A stretch of DNA of 19,674 nucleotides from Tieghemiomyces parasiticus (lineage: Eukaryota; Kickxellomycota; Dimargaritomycetes; Dimargaritales; Dimargaritaceae): contig JANBPT010000897.1 of NCBI GenBank assembly GCA_027575765.1, positions 1-19,674 on the forward strand, in the 5' to 3' direction. The notes beneath the pieces are model-generated. The model ran no database searches. It had not been told where the DNA came from and saw only the letters and a program-made list of their open reading frames with translations. Shown here in pieces: positions 9,263 to 18,816 of this stretch (position 1 is its first letter; every line of letters starts with the position of its first letter). Both the position numbers and the translations under genes were made by a program.

Positions 9263-10283
9263 GGCGACGGTGACGAGATGAGAGAAGGTTTTCTTTTCAA
9301 CTACAAAGGGGGAGCGGGTGGGGCGACAATAAGGTCCAGTCAGTAGGTGAGGTGGAACAGTACCTAGGGCCTGGTAGGGTGCTGCGGTAGCTTGTCTAGT
9401 AAGGAATCGCGGCGAGTGTGAAGAGGCACGAAGACTGGCTAAAAGAGATGTCTCGGTAGTCAAAAAGCGGTGGACGCTAGCCGGTAGTCGGGCCTGTAGG
9501 GAGAGAACGGACAAGTTCGAGTGGTAGCCAAAAGAAAGGATATGGCTAGCGGTGGTAAAACCGACTGGTCTACCTGGATAACGTGGAGCTAGCAAGAATG
9601 AACGGCCAAAGGTTGGGCAAACCCAAGCGGAAGAACTTGGTCAAGTACTTGACAACAGTAGGTGGTGGAAAGGACCTAGGAGGTAGCCAGCGTACGAGGG
9701 AAGCTGCTGCGGACCACTAGGGTTAACCGCAGTTGGCCTAATCCAGTGGGAGCGAGGTAGCCGTATATGCATGGAAAAAAAAAGTCGAGGTTGTGGGAGT
9801 CGAGCGATGGCCACGCCTGCCACTCATAGAGCTCTTGGTAGACTGTTGCGTCCGCAGTAGGGAAAAAGCGGCCTTGGACTGGCTGGCTGGTCGATGGCTT
9901 CTGCGACCAACCCTGGCAAAGCGACACCTGGGCTAGCTAGCTGATTGCACCCCCCTCCCCATTCCAAACCTCCCCTGAATTACGTGATGCAATCTGGATT
10001 TAACCCCCGTGTGCTCCGATCGCCAGGCTGCACCATCCCCCCTGTGCACGTGCTTTTGGCACCATTCGTGGCATACTCATACAATACCCCTCTCTACAGC
10101 CCACCTTTACAATGGCCACCGGCGAGCGCCCCGATGCTTTATTACTTCATTCCTGACCCCCCCCCCAAACATGACGGCATAGTGCTCCTAGGAGGAGGGG
10201 GCTTGATGGCGAATCTCCGTCCGACCATAAGGCCACTACCCCTTTTAGCAGATCGGGCAGTTTGTTCACTATAGTGTGCTGGC
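9263..10283. other. Spacer: RAD16 leader/promoter and DCN1 3' flank
   Basis: This is about 1 kb between two minus-strand genes in tandem. The part nearest RAD16 (9263-9640) is free of stops in the RAD16 frame but has no ATG. It could be a leader or, less likely, a non-AUG extension. Poly-C/G runs occur at about 9950-9960 and 10159-10167. The DCN1 polyadenylation motif lies at 10138-10143. No separate gene is supported. Confidence 0.5.
10138..10143 (-). terminator. Candidate polyadenylation signal AATAAA for the DCN1-like gene
   Basis: The minus strand reads AATAAA 141 bases downstream of the DCN1-like stop codon. It is a canonical hexamer at a plausible distance, but a motif match only. Confidence 0.4.
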
Positions 10284-11602
10284 CTAAGCCTCTCCGCCCC
10301 GCCGCCAGGCAACATATTCGTCCAGCAGCGTCGGCCACGCGCCCATTTCGTCATAACCCGAGCAGTCCACGGGGGTGGACAGGCTAAACTCGTAAAAGCT
10401 CATCCACTGATCCTTGTTGACCACGTGCACTCCAGACTGTGTCTGCAAAAACCGCACGAACGGCTCGACGTGGCTATTGTCCTTCAGCACCTGGGGTAGT
10501 ACCGCAGCCGCCGTTGGCATCGCCAGGGATTTCTGCGTAGGGTCCTTCGTGAATCGGAAGAGCCAGAGGTAGTAGGCCTTATGGTGGGCGTCAACGTCGA
10601 GCTCGGCCTTCCACGTGGGCAGTTTGGCCTGGACATCCGTTGCACCTTGGCAGCCCTGTGCCCGGAGCCCAGCCGTAAACTCGGCCTCGGAAAAGAACCC
10701 CATAGTTGCCGCGTTCAACTTCCAGGCCAGAATGAGAAAGTCGTCCTGAAACAGTGAGCAAGCAGGGGAGGTACACAACAGATCGAGACCGTGCATCATG
10801 AGTGTCAGGTAGTATCCAGGCTTCGGCAATGGTCGCTGGGATATTAGAGTCAAGACGGGATCATGGCGGTTCCGGTGCACTTACACTTTCGGGGCTGATA
10901 CCTATATCCGCGCAGAAGGCTTCGATACCTTCCGGTCCGATCTGGGCGTCGTTGGGGTCTGAACATAGAATGGCCGAGTTTAGACGGTTAGGCGGAAATT
11001 CTCTACAATAGATAATGCGTACCCAAGGTTGTGACATTGCAGACTAATCCATTACTACCTACCTTCGTATTTCTTGTACAGCGTTTGTAGTGCGTCCTGC
11101 TTCGGGTCCTAGGTGAGGCGCAGTATGATAGCACGGGAGCAGCGTGGTGAGGTTCAAGGGTGAAAACATCCGGGGTTGCCGAGGTGACCCATAATTGGTG
11201 AGTAGCCCATGGGGAGCGGCTACCGCCTGCTGGAATTTCCAGTACCAGTCTAGCTTACCGTGCCTGCAGTGGTTTTTCTGGTAGACCATAATGAGTCGAC
11301 GTCAGCCAGAATGGCAGCAGGGGAGGAGATTGGGAGAAAGTGGCAATGTGACTGTGGTGAGACGAGCGCCGTCAGTATTCGGCGTCGCAAAGGCTAGTAA
11401 CCTCGAGATATATATATTGTTCTTGTCCCAACACGGAGGGCGCCACTTCGACTCTGCTAAGAACGTACCGTTGGGCCCGACCGGACTTCCTGGAGGTGGC
11501 GTCGATACCCATCTTGCGGGTTCGCTTGGTGCCGACGGCTGTAGAGGCTGGCGAGGCGACCGCTGGTTCCTTAAGTGGGGTTTTTTTCCGAATAGGTGGC
11601 AT
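10284..11602 (-). CDS. DCN1-like protein (cullin neddylation co-E3, DCNL4/5 type), five exons
   Basis: Exons on the minus strand are 11602-11469, 11277-11259 (19-base microexon), 11108-11063, 10958-10885 and 10745-10284. Together they make 735 bases, 244 residues, with every junction GT-AG and in phase (introns 191, 150, 104 and 139 bases). The protein is a scaffold E3 that helps the Nedd8 E2 modify cullins and so activates cullin-RING ligases. The N-terminus MPPIRKK...TKRTRK is basic, resembles the nuclear-localising tail of DCNL4/5, and has no UBA domain. The PONY domain runs from about residue 55 (LYKKYEDPNDAQIGPEGIEAF, across two junctions) through ILAWKLNAATMGFF to GYDEMGAWPTLLDEYVAW. 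The cullin-binding D-A-D patch is visible as Asp203, Ala227 and Asp233, with the same 24 and 6 residue spacing as in human DCNL1. The first exon and microexon join are less certain than exons 3-5. The gene is divergent to STN1. Confidence 0.88.
11259..11277 (-). other. 19-base microexon of the DCN1-like gene
   Basis: The microexon is flanked by ctaccag on the 5' side and gtaagc on the 3' side. It completes the split Arg codon from exon 1 and adds KTTAGT before DPKQDAL. It is the only segment found between exons 1 and 3 that restores the frame, because the frame of exon 3 is closed by a TAG directly at its acceptor. The call is inferred from splice signals and phase. Confidence 0.6.
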
Positions 11603-12421
11603 TATATCTGGATCAATGTTAATAAGCTCGAGCTTGGCGGTACCAAAGGAGGCGGCGGATAGGCCAGACGACGAAATGCGGAATAGTGTAGAAATGAAAC
11701 CGCATTCAGGCATCGGGAGAGTATGCTGGCGAGCCAAAATTGGCGTCTAAAGTCGAGCTTGCGGGGCAACAGCCACAACCCGCCTATGAGTATGGCCAGT
11801 GGTGGGTTTTTTTTTGCCGTGGTCACGAACCTACCCGGTCAGTCTGAACAGAAATGTGGGGCGCAACCCGAAAAAGAAACTAACGAAGCGGGCGTCTTCA
11901 AGAGCAGGACTGTTTGACTTCGCGTAACTACAAAGGGTGTGTTGTGGTAAGCCACGCTGAGTTCTATACGGCAAGAGATGCGATGGGGGTCGCCATGAAT
12001 GGGATGACAGGTCGATACTGCGGGGATAATATGGGGTGGGAACGGTATGGGTTCCCAGTCGCAGCCCACATGTGTCTTTCCCTTGCAACTCGGTAACTGG
12101 CCTCGTCCGCAGGCTCTGGATGCTGCAGGTCTGCCCGGCTTGTCTCTCGGGCATCACTACAGTGTTCATCACTCACGCCGACTTCATTCCCCTCGGCCTT
12201 GCATGGACCCTCCTGCCCATTTAGGCGTGACAACCACGAGGCTGTATGCCCTCCACTGCACCACCTAGTCACGCGACCAACTTTGCCCACGATCGGACGG
12301 AAATAAATCAGCCCCCGTACCCACTCTGCTCATTACTGCTTAGTTTACGTTTCCTGGCCCACTACCGCCTACTGGCTACGGGTGACGCCCTAAAGTCCTA
12401 CGGACCCTTCAAACGAACGCC
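11603..12421. other. Divergent promoter region between DCN1-like and STN1
   Basis: About 820 bases separate the two start codons. Overlapping short open frames on both strands (for example 11964-12290 minus and 12047-12268 plus) show no domain or consistent coding character. No TATAAA-type box stands out. The region presumably holds both promoters and leaders. Confidence 0.5.
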
Positions 12422-13461
12422 ATGTCGGATTCCAAACCTGTCAACAACGAGCCTTGGTCGCCGACCGAGCCTCTCGAACTCTACGGCCTGGGACCCTGTG
12501 TATCCGGCCGGCCTAGTCTGTTTATCCGCCACATCCTGGAAACCCAAACAGCCCCGCCCAGTCTACCAGGTAAATAAACTAGCCATGACGACCGGCCTAT
12601 GCTGTCCAATCGCAGTCCGTACCCACAGTATGCGTCCTGAGCCTTTTCAAGTTAACCACATGAGACTCTGCTTAATCATTTGCTCACCCTATTATTACCT
12701 GCGTCGTTCCCCGCCTCGGTCCAGATTGGTACGTTGTGAACTTGAGGCATCTCGTTCGCCTGGTCCGTATTCTTGGTGTGATCACGAGTATTGGTGCCGG
12801 AGTAAGGGTTACCAACTATACGGGTAAGTGTGCAAGTTCATGTTCTCCACCATCTGCAGAGCAGCTCCTGAACTCTAGAAGGTGTATCCATCTGTTCATA
12901 CCTGCTATTTACATGGTGGTCTGCCATGCTATCCCTCCCCCGGAAAAACAATTAAACGCTTTAGGTATATAACGCCACCTACCTCCGCATCCCGTCACCC
13001 AGTCGACGACGGCACCAGTGCGATATCCTGTGCGCTTTGGCACGACACTACATACGGCACTGACACCATTGACGAGCTTTTCGAGCTTGGACAGACAGTA
13101 GCCATCGACGGCCGAATCACAACCTTCCGTGGGACTCGCACCATTAGCATCCTATCCATCAGTAAGTCATCACCAGCCATGGAAGATCCATGAGCCGCGT
13201 GTTAAAAATTTATAACTTCTGATTGACGATTAACCCAGTTCATCCCATCGATATGCCATCCGCATGACACCCGACCTGTCGCCGTATGATATATCAGAAA
13301 AAGTATCATCCCCTGATGCCGAAACGACGCACTGGCTTCAGGTCGTGTATTTCCATCGCACGCTATTGGATAAGCCAATTGAGCATTTTATTCTACCCGG
13401 GGCGCGGGCACTAGTTCCAAATCACGCGAAACCGACCACCGAACTCGGCGTCCAAGAATAA
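12422..13461 (+). CDS. STN1: STN1 telomere-capping protein (CST complex), OB-fold only, four exons
   Basis: Exons are 12422-12569, 12725-12823, 13003-13161 and 13298-13461, with introns of 155, 179 and 136 bases. All are GT-AG in phase 1, giving 570 bases and 189 residues. The ATG context is gccATGT. Stn1 binds single-stranded telomeric DNA with Ten1 (and Ctc1/Cdc13), protects chromosome ends and recruits polymerase alpha-primase. Exon 1 carries the family N-terminal motif LYGLGPCV...PSLFIRHILE. Joining exons 1 and 2 gives LPDWYVVNLRHLVRLVRILG, the first OB strand. The exon 2-3 join gives VTNYTVDDGTSAISCALW, the hallmark VDDGTG-I-C-LW strand pair. Exon 3 ends GRITTFRGTRTISILSI. Exon 4 gives KKVSSPDAETTHWLQVV, matching the SDPN-E-HWLE segment of Stn1. 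The C-terminal winged-helix domains of longer fungal and animal Stn1 proteins are absent and I find no further exon. Plant STN1 is likewise short, so OB-only is possible. No single reading frame reveals this gene. Confidence 0.86.
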
Positions 13462-13585
13462 GGGGGCGTGCCGACATGACGAACAGGTACCCATAGGAAT
13501 AGTCACGGAAAAGGCTAATTATATTGCACCAACCAGCTCGTCGGTACTTTATGTCACAACTCGTAGGGCATGTGGTTAACAAACT

Positions 13586-13591
13586 AATAAA
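13586..13591 (+). terminator. Candidate polyadenylation signal AATAAA for STN1
   Basis: AATAAA lies 125 bases after the STN1 stop codon in an AT-rich stretch (taacaaactaataaactt). The motif and distance are plausible, with no other proof. The rest of 13462-13784 shows no gene. Confidence 0.4.
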
Positions 13592-13829
13592 CTTATGAAA
13601 TAATAACTACTAGCCGTCGTGCCGAAAAGTATGCGTCCAACGGATCCTGATCATATACCCATCTAGAGTTACTAATAGCTGAATAGATATTATACATGTG
13701 AATCCTGCCAAAAGGGTGTCGAGTCGTTAGATAGAGACGACATACGAAGGAAGGCGGATGATACCCTTCCAAAGGTAGCCAAGGCTACTTCATCGCCCAA
13801 AGAGTACAATATACATACGGCAAAACAGA

Positions 13830-15038
13830 GGATAAGGTCAGTGCAACTAGGAATTTCGGGGTATTATAGCCAGAAGATTGTGGTAACAACCTGAGCAACT
13901 GCCTTTGGTTTGATCCACGTGATTGGGATGGGAAAAGTCCGGGTCCTGAGGATAGTACGTTGCCAGAAGCCATTGGGTATCCAACGCAATGGCATCTGTG
14001 GCTGTAACCGTATGCCAGCAATGATGAGGGAGGAAAACACGTGCAGGCACCTCTTAGTGTGCTACACAATTGACCAGGTACCGTTGGCGTGATGGAAAGG
14101 ACGATGGCCAAACAGATACAGTTCAAGAGGTGATTGAGGCCGTGTATGACCACCACGTTCAATACTGTGGTTATGGTGTTAAATGCCATGCAGGTCTGAA
14201 CTAAATCGTCAACCAAGGTACTCCCATTTCAACAGTTGTGGTGCTTACCATCTAGTGGACTATATGTCAGCTGGTAGGCTGCCAAGCCGGCCCATCCTTT
14301 GGATACCAAGACCAGGTCTGGAGTACCCAGGATGAGGCATATACATGCAAGCGTGCACCAGACCTGCTCAGCCATTCTGCCAGCCCCTTGGTTGGAAGTC
14401 CAAGCCGGAGTCCCGGGAAAGAAAGGGCACCAGGAGGTCACTGTTACCAAGGCAGACTTCCATCAACACAATGAGGCCATGTGTGGTGAACCAGGGAGTA
14501 GTAGACTGATGTATACATTGGGGTGGCAGTGGGACTTGTAGCAATTGCCAAAGGCATTGTGCCAGTAGCCAATGTCTGAGCTGAAGATGCCAACCTTGAT
14601 GCTGGTCCACTTACCACTGCTGGGCACATCAGGCATACCTGTAAATTTGTTAGCCAGCATGGAGTATGCCCTGAGGGTGGTGCCATCAGTACTGGGGAGC
14701 CATGAGTCCTTGTCATAGGCCAAGAGCAAGACCAGCACATTGTTTGTTTGATGAATCTCCTGTAGGATGGTGTGGTACTGCAGAGGAATGCCAATGTAGG
14801 CCCCATTGATGATGGTGGCCTAGTCTAATATTAAGGTATACAGAACGCTGTATGGGACCAGCAAGTTGTAAAAGTTGTTAGCAGAGGCATTGCCTGCAGT
14901 GCTATTGTACTTACCCATAAATGTCACAAGGAACTTGGCAGGGACAGTGAAAATGGTGCTGTTGTTGTTGCTAAACTGGGCCGTGGTTAGGGGTGTGCTG
15001 GTAATGAGGGACAATAGGCTCAAGACCAAGAGACAACT
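13830..15038 (-). pseudogene. Remains of a secreted-protein gene (or an unresolved multi-exon gene)
   Basis: From 15038 to 14463 the minus strand keeps one reading frame of 192 codons interrupted by a single TAG (14822-14820). It begins with a signal-peptide-like run (SCLLVLSLLSLITSTPLTTA) but has no ATG; a TAG sits directly before it. It then reads NNSTIFTVPAKFLVTF, INGAYIGIPLQY, LAYDKDSWLPSTDGTTLRAY and WTSIKVGIFSSDIGYW, with several Asn-x-Ser/Thr sites. Further on, at 14020-13930, another fragment reads TDAIALDTQWLLATYY, vaguely like extracellular solute-binding proteins. Strong splice donors (G|gtaagt) lie inside at about 14926 and 14616, and a gtaagc donor at about 14249, so some of this may be a real intron-rich gene. 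I could not build a stop-free model that uses them and keeps the similar-looking segments. The segment lies largely in the CpG-poor block. I do not recognise the family. Confidence 0.35.
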
Positions 15039-16080
15039 CTAGATGGCCGTGGTCCAGGTCCCTCACATACCAGAAAACAAACAATGAAATGTGACAAGTC
15101 AGATGTGGTGATTGGGAACCACCGCATTAGATCATCTCAAGGTAGAGTCCAAGTCTGCTATTTCAGCACCATACATTCTGTGATAGTAGAGTAGCCTTTT
15201 GGTATGGTATTAGACTTGGGCCTAATATCAGCACAGCTGGTGATTGTACCAGTTAGCACTTGATCACCTTGGCAGGTGCAAGGGGGGATCCATTGGCAGT
15301 GCTTCCTTGGTGGGGAACAGCAGGAGGGGGGATACTGTTTGTAGGCATAATAGGCTAGGGAGAGTAGGCCCATCCAATATAGTATGTGGCTTGATAGGTA
15401 TGGCTGCTCCCCATAGGCTGAGGTTGGCCCCTGGGGAAGGGAATGGGTGTCAACCAAAACATGTTATCACAACCAGACAACCTATAGCAATGCTAATGGG
15501 GTGGGTTGATACTTTGTGTGGAATATCTGTAACACTTGGCACATTGCAGATGGCTGGGACAGAGCCAAGTTGCCAGAGGCAAACCTTCCACCAATTAAGG
15601 GGGGGAGGGGGCGTTTTTGACATACAACCTTGGTTCCCAAGTAACCAGGGCTGTGTGCTGCTGTTCATCAGCAGGGCATTAAGTGCGTCAAGAAAACATC
15701 CCTGGCTAGTATCTGACCTCAGACAGCTGCTAACTGGACATGCCAGGCAGAGAAATGACCAAACACAACCTAGAGTGGCATAAAGGGGAGGGGGGTGCTG
15801 GCCGCCACTTGACAGCCAGCCTACGCAAAATTCCCCCACTTGGGCAACTCCCCAGACATTGGCACCTTAGAACCTATAAGGCTATAAAGCAATGCTTTGG
15901 CGCAGATCCAAAATGGCCAAGGTGTCAAGGACAACAATATTGGGGGCCATTGCACCACTGGTCCCTCTTTGGAAGCAAGGCGCCTAATGATTGCAGCAGG
16001 CTATATCAAAGCATGTGGGCCATAAGCTACTCTGGTAAGCTACCTCACTCAACTAGTCAGGCAGATGGGCAGTGCCTGGC
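14461..16080. other. CpG-depleted block
   Basis: By direct reading I count about 10 CpG dinucleotides in 1,620 bases, where roughly 90 would be expected for near 48% GC. There are none from 14461 to about 14840 and none from about 15125 to 15610. TG and CA steps are very common. The flanks (glucosidase, RAD16, STN1 and the sequence after 16081) have abundant CpG. The block covers most of the broken secreted-protein gene and extends about 1 kb beyond it. Within it, an open frame at 15158-15457 (minus) is Cys-rich with a hydrophobic start, but I recognise no family. Confidence 0.7.
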
Positions 16081-18120
16081 TGCCCCTGGTAATTCAGAAT
16101 GCCTGGTACACCCTTCCCGCCCCCAGCTATACCGCCTAGCCGCCCTTTACCGGGGTCGAGCATGGGGGCTGGCCGTACATACTAGACTTTACAACGCGCC
16201 TAGGTGCAGTCTAGTGTAGTATGCCAAACTACGGACCGTAGTCGGCTTGCTAACTAATATGCTCCATAAAGGGCACCCTCCCTCCCTCCCCCAGCTAACT
16301 GGCCCAGCAGGCCACCTAACCCCTGCACTTGGCCGAGTAGGCTGTCCATAAGGTTTAGAGCGGACAAGGAGCTACCGGCAAATGCAGCCACAGAGGTCAC
16401 GGCATCTCAGGACTGGATATGGGGACCAAGGGTGGCAAGTCTGGCTGACCGCTTGCCACAACCAACTCTGGAAATGGTGTATCCCTTGCAACCACATTTG
16501 CCCATTAATAGCAATGCATATTCCCCAAGCTACACTAATGGACCATGCCAAATTCATGTGCCCCAAATGCTATGGGCAGGTCGGACAGTTGGCATCAAAT
16601 TACTGGAGCTAACAGATTGCCAATAATCCTAGAAAGCTATTTCGGAACCTTTCGTTGCTGCTTTACTTCTTGCCATTTATAGCTGGCTGACTAGTCCACC
16701 TACATACTGACCCCAGCCTCCGTGAAGGTAGATTCCCAGGTGGGCTGCCAATTGGCATCCATCCATGCGCGTCAAAGGGGGGAACCTGGGCATGTGTTGC
16801 CATGTCAACCATTGGATATCTGAACTCAATAACTAGTAAACCACCATTGCCAGCAGCAGCCACCACCCTCGCATACCCATTGCGACTTCCTTCCCGAGTG
16901 ACTTGACCGGGGAAAATGGCCCCCTGGTAAGCTCCAGCCGCACATGGCGTACTTTGGATTACAGTTTGCAATGCACCTGGACATGCCAGTCTCCAGACAG
17001 GCCTCTTCTAATGTGGACCTGTGCAAACCTAAGCTCACTAGGGCCGTGAACCCCCCGCCACTTGGCGGCAAGTGGTTTGGCTAGGGGCAACCTGGTACAC
17101 TTAAGCTCTAATTCCCCCCCCAACACCAAGGCCTCCATGATCCTTTGTATACAGCCAGCGCCACCATTGGCGGCTCTAGACCTTGGCGGGGGTGTGCGGG
17201 ACGTTGGCAGGCCATCCTAGGTGGCCACCCCTTGCCATGTGTCTACTCTGCGCCCTACAGCCACCCGTCCCTACGCACCCACCTAGGGGATCCGGCCACT
17301 CCCTGTGTCACCCCATACGCCTCACATGGCCTCCCGTGTTGTTCGGCCATTCCAGTTCACCACGCACTCGTTGAGCTTCAAGCCCGTTTGCCAAGTAGAA
17401 CCCCCCCCCTCGGGCCGCCTGTCAACCGGGACTTTGCTAACCCCAGCGCAGCCATATCACGGGATCAGTATGCTTGCGGACTGACCTGGTCCAATAGGCC
17501 AGGCATACGGCAGTTATTGTGGAACGGAGCCGCGGCAGGGTATGCTTACCAATACCTTGACGCAACACCTACACACAGCCAGATGACCCCACACCCTAGC
17601 CATCATGCCACTTGACGTGACTGTCCCGTGCCCTTTACGCTACACGGCTTAGCGCTGTCTACAATATGGAGTGGGCTTTGCGCCGGGTATTTCTGCTAGG
17701 TAGTATGGTTCCAAGTCCCATATCTCGGAAGCAGGACAAAGCGGCCGGTAGGTGCGGGGTAGGGCAGAGGCAGGCAATGCCGCTCTTGCCAAGCAGGAGC
17801 AGGCAACGGCAGGATGTGCCTGAGAGTATTGCTGCACTACACAACCCTAAGCAGCGCACAAAGGCAGTGCAGGGGAGGGCGGGGATGGCAAATAGAGCTA
17901 CTAATAGACTGATGGCTGACCCCCCCCGCTCGCGCCGTTGCCTATACAGCCCCGCTAGCGGCCCTTTGCTACCCGGTGAACGCGGAGCGGGGGAAACCGG
18001 TCCCTATGGTCATGCCCACGTGACGTCTCTGCCAGGACCAATATCGACACCATTAAACGAACACTACCCCACACAACGGCAAGGGCCACCGGAGCTTGGC
18101 CCACCATAGCCGCGGAAATC
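16081..18120. other. Gene-poor region, no supported feature
   Basis: CpG content gradually returns to normal here. Open frames such as 17145-17615 and 17666-18109 (both plus) lack any domain, have erratic composition and look like chance in GC-rich DNA. The words TTGGCA/TGCCAA and TTGCCA/TGGCAA recur often, and a small hairpin lies at 17058-17075. I found no terminal inverted repeats, transposase, tRNA or rRNA. Confidence 0.45.
17058..17075. repeat. Small perfect hairpin
   Basis: CCACTTG-GCGG-CAAGTGG forms a 7-base-pair stem with a 4-base loop. An overlapping alternative stem (CCGCCA-CT-TGGCGG) starts 3 bases earlier. It could be chance. There is no T-run to suggest a terminator and no gene next to it. 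Confidence 0.4.
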
Positions 18121-18125
18121 GGCGC

Positions 18126-18232
18126 TGTCCCGCTCCTCTTTCACCTCTCCCTCCCCCCCCGTCTTCTCCAAGGTAGCCAGCTTTCAATCTACGCTCCCTC
18201 CCTCTCTCGTCCCTCTATCCCCTCCTCGCCCT
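18126..18232 (+). other. Pyrimidine-rich tract upstream of the repeat-protein gene
   Basis: About 105 bases are dominated by C and T on the plus strand (ctcctctttcacctctccct and similar, including a run of eight C), broken near 18170-18192. It lies 600-700 bases upstream of the TATA box of the gene at 18981. CT-rich tracts are common in fungal promoters, so a regulatory role is possible but unproven. Between 18233 and 18810 I see no gene. Confidence 0.4.
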
Positions 18233-18816
18233 GAACAAAGCAGGTTCATAATACATTAAACGATCTGTCCATTGCATCAAGTGTAGGGCGGTGCTGGACT
18301 CTGCGCATCGGACCAGCCTCTTGAACGGAACAAAGCCCGATGGTCGCCACAATGACTGGATCGACCGAAGCTGCTGCCGGCATTGATTAAGGCGCGGGGA
18401 GAACATGGCAACGGGCGCGTGAGCGAGTAGACCCTGCAGGCCTGGATTAAATTATAGCCCTGTCGATCGAGTGTGAACCGGCTGTTGAATATCCTCCACT
18501 CGCAGCTTCTGGTCAACCTGGGAGTCGTTCTAACCTACTGCTGCATGGCCCTTAGGAAACCCCTGCGCTGTTCCTCGAGCCAATCTAGTATGTCCCTTGG
18601 TTCACTTGGCGACGTACAATGGCCGAAGTGAAAGGGAATAATGGAGGAGGGCGACGGAGTTGCGCCTAATGTGACGCACCGCCTATCCCTCTCCCCCTCC
18701 ACCGTTGCCTAGGGCCGGCCAGGACGCTCCAGCCCGTTCTGGAGCTCTGTGGGCGGACGGGCAACATGGTCGTAGATTAGCTGACGGACCTGGAGATTGG
18801 TTGGTGCCCGGTCCAA

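Noticed and set aside
8010..9281. Plus-strand open frames of 171 and 214 codons over RAD16
   Set aside because: They are antisense to conserved RAD16 sequence and its basic N-terminus, with no recognisable motif or start context.
11059..11289. Reading WKFQQAV (about 11240-11220, minus) as part of a UBA domain of the DCN1-like gene
   Set aside because: The match to the UBA motif is short and the frame does not join exon 3, which begins right after an in-frame TAG. The microexon model keeps phase and matches the UBA-less DCNL4/5 layout.
17145..18109. Plus-strand frames of 147 and 156 codons
   Set aside because: The Pro/Arg/Ser-rich random composition, lack of hydrophobic core patterns and lack of motifs fit chance opening in GC-rich DNA.
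14461..18120. A transposable element
   Set aside because: CpG loss hints at a silenced repeat, but I found no transposase, reverse transcriptase, terminal inverted repeats, LTR pair or target-site duplication.
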